Below the pieces are notes generated by a model. That model saw only the letters and a program-made list of their open reading frames with translations. It searched no databases and was not told where the DNA came from. This document shows positions 48,221 through 57,102 of a stretch of 64,000 nt of DNA, one piece after another (positions within the stretch are counted from its first letter, which is position 1; each line of letters starts with the position of its first letter). This stretch comes from CAVQKZ01 sp963837325 (GTDB lineage Bacteria; Actinomycetota; Actinomycetes; Mycobacteriales; Jatrophihabitantaceae), in NCBI GenBank assembly GCA_963837325.1, contig CAWIMV010000002.1, positions 1,178,001 through 1,242,000 on the forward strand, given 5' to 3'. Made by a program: the position numbers and the translations under genes.

Positions 48221-48952
48221 CTATTCCGGACGACCAAAAACCCGGTTCTCCCCAACATCCGGACGCAGTGGTCCTATTGCGACTGTGCGTGCGTGTCCGT
48301 CATGGCGACTCAAAGCCGCATAGATCCGGACGCCCTGTAGCCGCGCCCAAGCGCCAAAATGACGATGGGCGGGGACGTCGAGCGCGGCGGGCTGGAGTTG
48401 GTCACGAGCGCCGAGTGTCGCGGGTGCTGGGCGACGACGTCGCGTCAGCAGTGCACTGATGGTCGCACCGAAGACGAGCAGGATGCCGATCAGGATGAAC
48501 GCCCGGCGCCCGGCACCGCTGTGTACCCAGACTGCGGCGTAGCCGACCAACGGTACGGAGTAAACCGCGCGGTAAGCAGTGCCGCCGCGCAGCGCGACCT
48601 TCCAGGGGTCACGCGCCTTGTTGGCATCGCCCTGCGTCTGGACCACTGGACCGGACGCCCCCGCAGTGAGGGAGACGATTCTGTGCACGATGAGGGTTTG
48701 CGGTCGATCGGGGCGGTGCAGCACAACCACGTCACGAACGTGGAGTGACGTGACGGGAACCCGCTTCGTGATCACGACCCCGCCCACGGGAAGGCCGGGA
48801 CGCATGCTCCCCGACAACACTGGGCGTACCTGGTATCGGCCGGACATCACTGCGATTGCTCCGAAGCCGACCAGGCCGATCAACACCGCGAGCAGCGTGC
48901 CGCGTATCCAACGGCGCGCAGGCCGCTCGCGCAGAATGTGTCGCGCCACCAT
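48221..48952 (-). CDS. SipW-like signal peptidase I (left unit)
   Basis: The 243-residue protein is an ER/archaeal-type signal peptidase. It has an N-terminal membrane helix (TLLAVLIGLVGFGAIAV), the catalytic Ser49 in VLSGSMRPGLPVG, and His90 in LIVHRIV in place of the bacterial Lys. GDANKARDPW and a second membrane helix (FILIGILLVFGATISALL) follow, then a tail of about 75 residues. The Ser-His dyad is that of Bacillus SipW, which processes TasA. GAGGGG precedes the ATG. It lies downstream of the left TasA-like gene, after a strong hairpin. Confidence 0.88.
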   Translation of the reverse strand: MVARHILRERPARRWIRGTLLAVLIGLVGFGAIAVMSGRYQVRPVLSGSMRPGLPVGGVVITKRVPVTSLHVRDVVVLHRPDRPQTLIVHRIVSLTAGASGPVVQTQGDANKARDPWKVALRGGTAYRAVYSVPLVGYAAVWVHSGAGRRAFILIGILLVFGATISALLTRRRRPAPATLGARDQLQPAALDVPAHRHFGAWARLQGVRIYAALSRHDGHARTVAIGPLRPDVGENRVFGRPE

Positions 48953-49025
48953 TGTGTTCCCCTCACGTTCGGCTGGCATGAAGATCGCTGCTGAGGTTTG
49001 CGCTCGGCGTTGCCGGACGCACGTT

Positions 49026-49058
49026 GTGGTGGCGGGATCGCAACGATCCCGCCACCAC
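49026..49058 (-). terminator. 15-bp hairpin between TasA-like and signal peptidase genes (left)
   Basis: A perfect 15-bp stem (49026-49040/49044-49058) with a 3-nt loop lies directly after the stop of the TasA-like gene and before the sip gene on the same strand. It could end most transcripts and let a fraction read through, lowering peptidase relative to substrate. Confidence 0.8.
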
Positions 49059-49070
49059 GGCCGTGGCTGA

Positions 49071-49743
49071 TCAGCCAGTGAAGGAGAACGTCAGCTTCGG
49101 GGTGATCGAGCCGCCCTGTGCCGCGTCCGTGAGGCTGGCCGGCGTGTGGTACGGCCCGCCGTCGTAACCATCCCACGCCGCCTTGGTGTTCGCTACCGTA
49201 ACTGGTGATCGTGCCGCACTCGGAGTCCTGCCCGGCGTAGATGCTGAACCAGTACGACGCGCTCTGGCCCGGGTCGAGCTTGACCGGGTTCTGCTTGACC
49301 GTCGGGTGCAGCGCCACGGCGGTGGTCAGCGGTCCGTTGCCCTCGACCCAGGTCCCGGAGTTGTCGGTGCTCCGGATGCAGATGTTCACCTCGTTGCGCA
49401 GCGTGACCGATGCTGACGATCCGTTGTCCGACTCGCTCATCTGCATCGCGTCGAAGTAGGCGGCGACGTTCCCGTTGTTGGTGACGACGACGTGGGTGGC
49501 GGGCGACTCGAAGCTCGATCCCACCGGCCCGACGTCGGGCAGGCTGAGCGACTTGCAGCCATTTGCCGCGGTTGTACAGCCGGGCACGTTGGAGGCGGAG
49601 ACCACGACGTTCATCTGGCCGGCCGTGATCTTTTGGGCGCTTGAGGTGGAGTCGGTGAATGAGGCGCTTGCGCCAACACCGACCAGAGCAATGCCCGCGA
49701 GGGCTGCGCCCGCGAGGACGACGAGTGGACGAGACAACGGCAT
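49071..49743 (-). pseudogene. TasA/camelysin-like secreted protein, frameshifted
   Basis: The frame opens with a SipW-type signal peptide (PLVVLAGAALAGIALVG then ASASFTDSTSSAQ) and a TasA/CalY-like beta domain (VVVTNNGNVAAYFDAMQMSE, LDPGQSASYWFSIYAGQDSEC). After CGTIT, around 49197-49203, one extra base moves it out of frame. In the neighbouring frame the family ending continues as TVANTKAAWDGYDGGPYHTP and stops at TGA 49071-49073 after LTFSFTG. Without correction the frame runs to 48880, into the sip gene. GGAGGG precedes the ATG. A sequencing error, true decay or phase variation would all explain it. Confidence 0.78.
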
Positions 49744-50058
49744 GAGAAAACCCTCCGGTTCAAGTGAGAGCGCTGGATATGCCTCCGGCTCCCCCGACCA
49801 ATCCGAAGGCCATGCACCGGTAGATCCGAAACTGCGCTCGCGGTCCGTGTGGATCGCAAGTCAGTTCTAACGAGACGCGCGTCGCGGCGAATCACCAATC
49901 TTGATGAATTCGAGCGGCGGTGCAGTCATCGATCTCATCGATTTTGACGATGCGTGGCGATGCGGGCGACCCGCACGCTGACGGCGCGAGCGAGCGAGCA
50001 GGACTCGATCGCCACATGTCGCCCGATCCGCCTGGGTCGTGATCACAAGGGGGAAGTA
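49744..50058. other. 315-bp divergent promoter region of the TasA-like units
   Basis: No gene is supported here. The region must hold promoters for both TasA-like genes. It is less G/C-rich in 49880-49960 and shows short TCATCGAT/ATCGATT and GACGATG-like repeats around 49925-49955, which could be regulator sites. No match to a known operator is claimed. Confidence 0.5.
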
Positions 50059-50784
50059 ATGAATCGCAAGCTCGTCATGGGCGCATTCGCCGGCGTAGCT
50101 GCCGTTGCGCTGGCCGTCGGTGGGTCGACCTTTTCGGCCTGGTCGGACTTCGGCACCATCAACAACAACACATCGGCAGCGGGCTTTCTCAAGCTCGATC
50201 TGAGCGATGGGCCGTCCGGGGCCGCGACACCAATGAACTTCGACCGGATGTACCCAGGACAGAACGCACCGCGGATGGTCTGGGTGGCGAGCAACGACGG
50301 CCAGTCCGTTCCCGACGCGAACCTCAAGGTTTCGTTCAAGAACCTTGACGACCAGGAGAACAACTGCTCCAGTTCGACGGAGTCCACCGACGACCCCACC
50401 TGCGCGTCGAATGCGCCGAACAGCGGTGAGCTGTCCAAGGTGGTGACGGTCCAGACGCAGTACTACCCCGACATCACCAGTCCGCAAAACTGCTCGGCGT
50501 ACGACTACGTGCACGGCCAGGGCGGCGCGCATCAGTCCATCTTCCCGGCCGACGGCCCGGGCGATCTCTACGGCTACGCCGAAGGAGCGGGCACTGGCTA
50601 CACGCTGAAGGACGCGGCGAACCCGGCGAGCGACCTGGTGCTACATCCCGGCGACGGAGTGTGCATCGCGATCGACGTGTACTGGGCGCACGACCCGCAC
50701 AGTGGCTACACGGGTCCGTCCGACAATGCCGCACAGGGTGACTCGATGACCTTCGATCTCAGATTCGACCTCACTCAGGTCTGA
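50059..50784 (+). CDS. TasA/camelysin-like secreted fibre protein
   Basis: The 241-residue protein has a SipW-type signal (MNRKLVMGAFAGVAAVALAV, then GGSTFSAWSDFG), with cleavage expected before or near the FSAWSD block typical of TasA/CalY. The mature part has LKLDLSDGPSG, FDRMYPGQNAPRMV, then an acidic, Cys-containing segment (DQENNC ... DDPTC). The end VLHPGDGVCIAIDVYW ... MTFDLRFDLTQV is beta-strand-like. AAGGGGG precedes the ATG. It is followed by a hairpin and a signal peptidase gene. I infer an extracellular fibre or surface-layer subunit, by analogy with TasA. Confidence 0.8.
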   Translation: MNRKLVMGAFAGVAAVALAVGGSTFSAWSDFGTINNNTSAAGFLKLDLSDGPSGAATPMNFDRMYPGQNAPRMVWVASNDGQSVPDANLKVSFKNLDDQENNCSSSTESTDDPTCASNAPNSGELSKVVTVQTQYYPDITSPQNCSAYDYVHGQGGAHQSIFPADGPGDLYGYAEGAGTGYTLKDAANPASDLVLHPGDGVCIAIDVYWAHDPHSGYTGPSDNAAQGDSMTFDLRFDLTQV

Positions 50785-50795
50785 TCGGTAACCCA

Positions 50796-50836
50796 CCCAT
50801 CGGGGGAGAACCGGGCCACGGTTCTCCCCCGATGGG
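50796..50836 (+). terminator. 17-bp hairpin between TasA-like and signal peptidase genes (right)
   Basis: A perfect 17-bp stem (50796-50812/50820-50836) with a 7-nt loop stands right after the TasA-like stop and 29 bp before the sip gene, mirroring the left unit. Confidence 0.85.
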
Positions 50837-50865
50837 CCGCTCATCTCGACCGCGGAGAGGCAACG

Positions 50866-51477
50866 ATGACGTCGCTCAATTGCCGGCAGGCCGGCACCCG
50901 GCTGACCCGGCTGCTGCTGTTCTGCGCGCTGATCCTCATCGCCTCCGCAGTCACCGTCCTGGTCGTGATCCCGCGTCTGACGCACGGGACCGTGCTCACA
51001 GTTCGCACCGGCAGCATGAGCCCAAGACTTCCGGTCGGGTCGGTCGTCATCGATCGGCCGGTGGACACCCGTAATCTGCGGGTTGGCGATATCGCGACCT
51101 ACCAGAAGGCAGCCGGCGTCGCTGAATTCATCACCCACCGCATCGTCGCCATCAACACCAGGACGACGCCGGCGACATTCACTTTCAAGGGCGACGCCAA
51201 CCGCGGCCCGGACGTCAATCCCATCCCGGCCACAGCGATCCGGGGAAAGGTCTGGCTGCACGTGCCGTATCTCGGGTCGATCCGCGAATCGTTGCGGACC
51301 GGCAGCCTTCGTGGCTTGATGCTTGCACTCGCAGTGCTCTTGCTCGGCGGCTACGCCGTGGTGCAGTTCATCGGTGTCGCGCGGCAACGAACGCACGGTC
51401 CGGCGTCGACGGCCGGACATCGGGCGAGCTCTGCCGGCGATGACCGCCAGGACGGGGCGGAGACCACCCGTGTCTGA
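50866..51477 (+). CDS. SipW-like signal peptidase I (right unit)
   Basis: The 203-residue protein has an N-terminal membrane helix (LLLFCALILIASAVTVLVV), the catalytic Ser50 in VRTGSMSPRLPVG, and His91 in FITHRIV, the same 41-residue spacing as in the left peptidase. FTFKGDANRGPDVNPI and a C-terminal membrane helix (LMLALAVLLLGGYAVVQFI) follow. It is the SipW/ER type with a Ser-His dyad. Its stop overlaps the next gene by 8 nt. It most likely processes the TasA-like protein upstream and the LPFTG protein downstream. Confidence 0.88.
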   Translation: MTSLNCRQAGTRLTRLLLFCALILIASAVTVLVVIPRLTHGTVLTVRTGSMSPRLPVGSVVIDRPVDTRNLRVGDIATYQKAAGVAEFITHRIVAINTRTTPATFTFKGDANRGPDVNPIPATAIRGKVWLHVPYLGSIRESLRTGSLRGLMLALAVLLLGGYAVVQFIGVARQRTHGPASTAGHRASSAGDDRQDGAETTRV

Positions 51478-52276
51478 CGTTGCGGGTCCCGGCGCTGCCC
51501 GTGGGAGGCGCGCCGTTGGCGCCGTCTCCATCGTCGTGTCCGTCATTGCCTTGCTGACCGGAGTGCTGATTGGGGCTGATCCGGCGGGCGCGGCTGCCCA
51601 AAGCGGCCGGCTCGAGATCGACATGTCCGACGGGGCCGGCTTCACGGTAAGTCCTCATGGCGCGCTGATAGACACGGACCGGTTGGCCCCCGGACGCGCC
51701 GCCGCCGGCACGATGGGTATCCGCAATGGAAGTTCGGACCCGGCCGACCTGTCCCTGCAAGTCACCGATGTGACCGACCGCGAGAACGGCTGCACTGCGG
51801 CCGAAAAGCTCGTCGATCGCACCTGCGGCGTAGGCGTGGGCGAAATCGGCCGCGACCTGATCTTCGGCTTGGCGACTTCCAATACCCGCACGGGAACGTA
51901 CTGGCCGAGCTGGTCCGGCACTGCCGCCCAGCTGAAACGTGGCGTGCTCGTCACTCAGGCGATCGCGCCCGGCACCGCCCAATGGGTGCGGATGACGGTG
52001 GCCTTGCCGATGTCATCAGGCAACGTGACGCAGACCGATACGTTCGGCTTCGCCGTTCGCGTCATGTTGCAGACCAGCTTCGGCGTCGAGGGCATTCAGG
52101 TCGGCGGCGGCGCGGTGTCCCCGGATTCGCACAGCGTGATGACGCAGGGCTATCTGGGATTACCCTTCACCGGCGTGCAAGGCGTCCTGCTGACTGGAAT
52201 CGGGGCGTTCCTCGTCGCGTGCGGGCTGCTGTTCGTCGTACTCGGCAGTGTGCGCCGGCGCAGCAAAACCGGTTAG
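51470..52276 (+). CDS. LPFTG cell-wall-anchored paralogue of the TasA-like protein
   Basis: The 268-residue protein has an N-terminal export helix (GAVSIVVSVIALLTGVLIGA), a mature domain and a sortase signal: LPFTG, then a hydrophobic helix (VQGVLLTGIGAFLVACGLLFV) and a basic tail RRRSKTG. Its first half aligns with the TasA-like gene upstream: LEIDMSDG against LKLDLSDG, DTDRLAPG against FDRMYPG, and DRENGC...DRTCG against DQENNC...DDPTC. It thus looks like the anchored version of the fibre subunit. The GTG at 51470 overlaps the peptidase stop; an ATG at 51440 is possible. No sortase gene is in the window. Confidence 0.8.
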   Translation: MSDVAGPGAARGRRAVGAVSIVVSVIALLTGVLIGADPAGAAAQSGRLEIDMSDGAGFTVSPHGALIDTDRLAPGRAAAGTMGIRNGSSDPADLSLQVTDVTDRENGCTAAEKLVDRTCGVGVGEIGRDLIFGLATSNTRTGTYWPSWSGTAAQLKRGVLVTQAIAPGTAQWVRMTVALPMSSGNVTQTDTFGFAVRVMLQTSFGVEGIQVGGGAVSPDSHSVMTQGYLGLPFTGVQGVLLTGIGAFLVACGLLFVVLGSVRRRSKTG

Positions 52277-52281
52277 CCCGA

Positions 52282-52833
52282 TCAGCGCAGCCCGGGCAGG
52301 CCGTCGATGCTGACGCTGTTGCGCTCCACCGCGTACTCGTCGAAGAACTCGGCCGGTCGCTTGAGCTGGTGCAGATCGAGTACCTCGCGGTCTTGCACGA
52401 ACTGCATTTTCGGTACCGAGTAGCCGCACGAGTTGCTGATTCGATCGACCTCCACGACGATGACCGAGCGCGCGCCGTGATCGCGCTGCTTCGAAAAGTG
52501 CGGGCGAAGCTCGGCGAACGCAGGGTCGGCGGCCAGCACGACGCGGCCGTGTCCGTGCAGGCGCACGACCCTTGGCCGACCGTCGAACGCGCACCACATC
52601 AACGCGATGCGACCGTTCTGCTTCAGGTGCGCGATGGTTTCGACACCGCTGCCGAAGTAGTCGAGATAGCCGACCTGGTGCGGTCCGAGCACCGCGAACG
52701 TGCCGGCCATGCCTTTGGGTGAGACGTTGACGTGGCCGTCGGCGCCGCTCGGTGCCGTGCCGACGAAGAACACCGGCTGATCGCTGAGCCAACCGGCCAG
52801 CTTCGCGTCGATCGCCTCGTAGACCTCGCCCAT
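52282..52833 (-). CDS. Pyridoxamine 5'-phosphate oxidase family protein
   Basis: The 183-residue protein has the split-barrel flavin-binding fold: VFFVGTAPSGADGHVNVSPKG, the FAVLGPHQVGYLDYFGSGVET strand pair, and GRIALMWCAFDGRPRVVRLHGHGRVV. This is the pyridoxamine-phosphate-oxidase-like general family (FMN or F420 users), not the true PdxH enzyme. The C-terminal part is VERNSVSIDGLPGLR. The ATG at 52833 follows the fumC stop by 2 nt (TAGCCATG), so it is translated after fumC. The substrate is unknown. Confidence 0.85.
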   Translation of the reverse strand: MGEVYEAIDAKLAGWLSDQPVFFVGTAPSGADGHVNVSPKGMAGTFAVLGPHQVGYLDYFGSGVETIAHLKQNGRIALMWCAFDGRPRVVRLHGHGRVVLAADPAFAELRPHFSKQRDHGARSVIVVEVDRISNSCGYSVPKMQFVQDREVLDLHQLKRPAEFFDEYAVERNSVSIDGLPGLR

Positions 52834-52835
52834 GG

Positions 52836-54230
<1,395 letters not shown>

Positions 54231-54318
54231 GACGTTCTCCAGGCTCGGGGGCAGCGAACCGCTCAAGCGTAGTTGCCGCCGCGGGACAACCCCTATGCCG
54301 CCGCTCACCCTCTGGCCG

Positions 54319-54361
54319 CCGATTGTGCAATTTCTGGCGCCCTGAGACCGCCAGAAGTTGC
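54319..54361 (+). repeat. Left 43-bp inverted repeat flanking the secreted-protein gene
   Basis: The 43-bp element starting CCGATTGTGCAATTTCTGGC matches the reverse complement of 55211-55253 with three mismatches. Each copy is itself palindromic (TGCAATTTCTGGCG/CGCCAGAAGTTGCA around 9 nt) and could also serve as a terminator. Confidence 0.88.
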
Positions 54362-54377
54362 ACGGCCCGGGATCGGG

Positions 54378-55160
54378 CTAGGCGGCGGTCAGGCAGCCGC
54401 GCGGGTAGAAGCCCCACTGGAGTCCGGACGGCAGTTGCGGGCTGCCGTTGCCGGCCAGGTTGGCCATCACGTAATCGCGCTGCTTGGTGACGTAGCGGAC
54501 GTACACCGTTCCGGAGTTGACGTGGCTGATCAGGTTGGCCGGTGCTGACGCGGCGCCGCTGTAGATCGCGGCCGCGCCGACATTGCCGAAGACATCACAG
54601 CCGCCCGGGTTGATCGTCGCGGGATGATTCGTGATCGTCTTCCACACGCCGGCCTCGAACTCGTCGCTGGTCGTGCCGGCATTGCAGAGCGGGTCGGCGG
54701 CCTGGTCATAGCAGAAGATCTTGGTCGTGTGGTTGGGCGGGGTGCAGCCGCCAGTGTGGTTCGGTCCCTCCGCCGCAAGCTCGTAGCCGTTGTTGTCGAG
54801 GTAGGACCACGTGCAGCCGTTGAAGTGCCCGTAGGCGTAGCCGCCCGCGAATGGCGTATTCACGCTGGCCGCGGGAGCGGTGTAATAGGACGAAACATCG
54901 AAGTGGTCGTTGCCGGCCGCTTGGGCTACCCCGTCGTGGAACAGGTAACCCGTGATCGGGCCGTGCGGCTGGCCGTTGGTGTCGAACGTCAGCGCGATCC
55001 AGCCCGGGCCGTAGCCGGTGTGACCGGCCGACACGCCGGAGCCGGCCGAACTGGCGATGGCCTTGTAGCCCACGCTCAAGCCGGCGGCCGGAGTCAATCC
55101 GGCGGCGACGGCGAGCGTGGCGGCGAAGCAGGACAGCAGGACGGCAACTTTCCGGGTCAT
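54378..55160 (-). CDS. Secreted protein of unknown function inside an inverted-repeat cassette
   Basis: The 260-residue protein has a cleavable signal peptide (MTRKVAVLLSCFAATLAVAA, site near AAG-LS) and a mature domain rich in Gly, Tyr, Asn, Ala, with six Cys (for example FNGCTWSYLDNNGYE, GGCTPPNHTTKIFCYDQ, PLCNAG and NPGGCDVFG), likely disulfide-bonded. HVNSGTVYVRYVTKQRDYVMA and LQWGFYPRGC end it. I recognise no family. The gene is bracketed by 43-bp inverted repeats (54319-54361, 55211-55253), so it may have arrived as a unit. The ATG at 55160 follows GGCGGG. Confidence 0.7.
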   Translation of the reverse strand: MTRKVAVLLSCFAATLAVAAGLTPAAGLSVGYKAIASSAGSGVSAGHTGYGPGWIALTFDTNGQPHGPITGYLFHDGVAQAAGNDHFDVSSYYTAPAASVNTPFAGGYAYGHFNGCTWSYLDNNGYELAAEGPNHTGGCTPPNHTTKIFCYDQAADPLCNAGTTSDEFEAGVWKTITNHPATINPGGCDVFGNVGAAAIYSGAASAPANLISHVNSGTVYVRYVTKQRDYVMANLAGNGSPQLPSGLQWGFYPRGCLTAA

Positions 55161-55210
55161 CCCGCCAGTCTTGGCAAATAGGACGTATCGGTCAACCGGT
55201 GCGCAATTGG

Positions 55211-55253
55211 GCAACCTCTGGCCGTCTCAGGGCGCCAGAATTTGCACAATCGG
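55211..55253 (-). repeat. Right 43-bp inverted repeat flanking the secreted-protein gene
   Basis: The inverted partner of 54319-54361, with 40 of 43 bases matching. It ends 3 bp before the stop codon of the YbjQ gene. Confidence 0.88.
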
Positions 55254-55256
55254 GGA

Positions 55257-55778
55257 TTACCGCTGCGGGCCGTATCCGGGCGGCTGCTGGTACCCGGGCT
55301 GCTGGTACCCCGGCTGCTGACCGTAGCCAGGCTCGGGCTGCTGGTAGCCCTGCTGCGGCCCGGGTTGGCCGTACGCCGGCTGCACCGGGTCGGGCGTCGC
55401 CGGCGCGCCGCTGGGATTGCCGTAGCCGAGCGCGGTCGCGGTCTGCTTGGCGCCTTCGTCCACCGGGATGGCCACGACGGCAGTGCCGTAGGCGCACAGC
55501 TCGGTCCAGATGTCGCCCATCTCGGAAGTGTCGAAGCGCATCCCGATCACGGCGTTGCCGCCCTTCGAGCGGGCGTGCTCGAGCATGCGGCCCATGACCT
55601 CGTTGCGGCTGTCGCTCAGGTTCTTGGTCATGCCCTGCAGCTCGCCGCCGAACATCGACTTCAGTCCGGCCCCCATCTGCGAGAACGCATTGCGCGAGCG
55701 GACGGTGAGGCCGAAGACCTCACCGCATACGCGCTGGATCTCCCAGCCCGGAATGTCGTTCGTGGTAACTACGAGCAT
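55257..55778 (-). CDS. YbjQ/UPF0145 family protein with Gln/Pro/Tyr repeat tail
   Basis: The 173-residue protein has the YbjQ (UPF0145) core MLVVTTNDIPGWEIQRVCGEVFGLTVRSRN, then NEVMGRMLEHARSKGGNAVIGMRFDTSEMG, ending in a beta pair with CAYGTAVVAIPV. The core forms a pentamer in known structures; its function is unknown. From residue 123 on it carries a low-complexity tail with GYQQPGYQQ repeats and Pro/Gln/Tyr, similar to tails found on actinobacterial surface or condensate-forming proteins. It starts 17 bp after glpX on the same strand and is probably co-transcribed. Confidence 0.85.
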   Translation of the reverse strand: MLVVTTNDIPGWEIQRVCGEVFGLTVRSRNAFSQMGAGLKSMFGGELQGMTKNLSDSRNEVMGRMLEHARSKGGNAVIGMRFDTSEMGDIWTELCAYGTAVVAIPVDEGAKQTATALGYGNPSGAPATPDPVQPAYGQPGPQQGYQQPEPGYGQQPGYQQPGYQQPPGYGPQR

Positions 55779-55795
55779 TTTGTCGGCCTTTCCGA

Positions 55796-56863
55796 TCAGT
55801 GACGGTCGAAGTCCACTGCGGAGTATGCCCTTAGCTTGCCGAGCTGGTGGAGTGAATCGATGAGTCGGATCGTCCCGGACTTCGAACGCATGACGATCGA
55901 TTCGGTCTGCAAGGAATCGGCGTAGTACCGCACGCCACGCAACAGCTCGCCGTCGGTGATGCCGGTTGCGCAGAAGAAGATGTCCTCGCCGGATACCAGG
56001 TCCTCGGCCGTCAGGACCCGGTCGAGGTCGTGCCCGGCCTGCATTGCCTTCTGCCGCTCGTCGTCGTCCTGGGGCCAGAGCTTGGCCTGCATAGCCCCGC
56101 CCATGCACCGCAGCGCGGCCGCGGCGATGATGCCCTCGGGCGTGCCGCCGATACCGAGCAACAGGTCGACGCCGGTGCCGGGCCGGGCGGCCGAGATCGC
56201 GCCGGCGACGTCGCCGTCGGTGATGAACCGGATGCGGGCACCAGCGTCGCGCACCTCGTGCACCAGGTCCTCGTGACGCGGCCGGTCGAGGATGCATACG
56301 GTGACGTCCTCGGGGTGGCCGTGCTTGGCCTTCGCGACGCGGCGGATGTTCTCCGTCGTCGACGCGTTGATGTCGATGACATCGGCCGCCTCTTGCCCGG
56401 CCGCGATCTTCTGCATGTAGAAGACGGCCGAGGGATCGAACATCGTGCCGCGTTCGGCGACGGCGATGACTGCAATCGAGTTCGGCATGCCTTTTGCCAT
56501 CAGCGTGGTGCCGTCGATCGGGTCGACGGCCACGTCGCACAGCGCCCCGGTGCCGTCGCCGACCTCCTCGCCGTTGTACAGCATCGGCGCTTCGTCCTTC
56601 TCACCCTCGCCGATGACGACGACGCCGCGCATGGAGACCGTGCCGATCAGGGCCCGCATGGCGTCCACGGCCGCACCGTCGCCGCCGTTCTTGTCGCCCC
56701 GGCCGACCCAGCGCCCGGCGGCCATCGCGGCCGCTTCGGTGACCCGAACTAGCTCCAGTGCGAGGTTGCGGTCGGGCGCCTCGCGCCGGACGGCCAGGGC
56801 AGGCGGCACGTGGGACGTGTCGGCGGCGCCGGTATGCCGGGTGTCGGGGGATCCGTCGGACAT
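55796..56863 (-). CDS. glpX: Class II fructose-1,6-bisphosphatase
   Basis: The 355-residue enzyme is of the GlpX type, which hydrolyses fructose-1,6-bisphosphate in gluconeogenesis. It shows AAMAAGRWVGRGDKNGGDGAAVDAM near residue 50, VVVIGEGEKDEAPML and VDPIDGTTLMAKGMPNSI with the metal-binding acidic residues, and LGIGGTPEGIIAAAALRCMGG further on. The ATG at 56863, with GAGGAAA upstream, is preferred to an ATG at 56902. It is the main FBPase type of actinomycetes. YbjQ follows 17 bp later. The gap 56864-57102 shows no gene. Confidence 0.93.
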   Translation of the reverse strand: MSDGSPDTRHTGAADTSHVPPALAVRREAPDRNLALELVRVTEAAAMAAGRWVGRGDKNGGDGAAVDAMRALIGTVSMRGVVVIGEGEKDEAPMLYNGEEVGDGTGALCDVAVDPIDGTTLMAKGMPNSIAVIAVAERGTMFDPSAVFYMQKIAAGQEAADVIDINASTTENIRRVAKAKHGHPEDVTVCILDRPRHEDLVHEVRDAGARIRFITDGDVAGAISAARPGTGVDLLLGIGGTPEGIIAAAALRCMGGAMQAKLWPQDDDERQKAMQAGHDLDRVLTAEDLVSGEDIFFCATGITDGELLRGVRYYADSLQTESIVMRSKSGTIRLIDSLHQLGKLRAYSAVDFDRH

Positions 56864-57102
56864 GGCGGGTTTCCTCTCGGCACGGTGATTCGGCCTCATC
56901 ATCCTTGCAGAACCACCGATATGCGCTCGCCGTCGCTTCCGCGGCGCCGCTAGGCTCCCTTCGTGTCCTGCTGCTGCGCGATCCTCCCGCCGCCCCGCTC
57001 CTGACCGGAGCGCGTCGAGTCCGAACCGCGGGCGGCTGAGGCCTGCGGCGGCCGGTTGCTGCGCTCCATCGCCGACCGTCGGATCGACTCAGGAGCGCTG
57101 CC

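Noticed and set aside
48880..49070. C-terminal extension of the left TasA-like frame into the signal peptidase gene
   Set aside because: It results from the frameshift at about 49200; the family-like ending is in the neighbouring frame and stops at 49071.
50866..51477. Ordinary LepB housekeeping signal peptidase
   Set aside because: The catalytic base is His rather than Lys and the protein is short with a C-terminal helix, which is the SipW/ER type.
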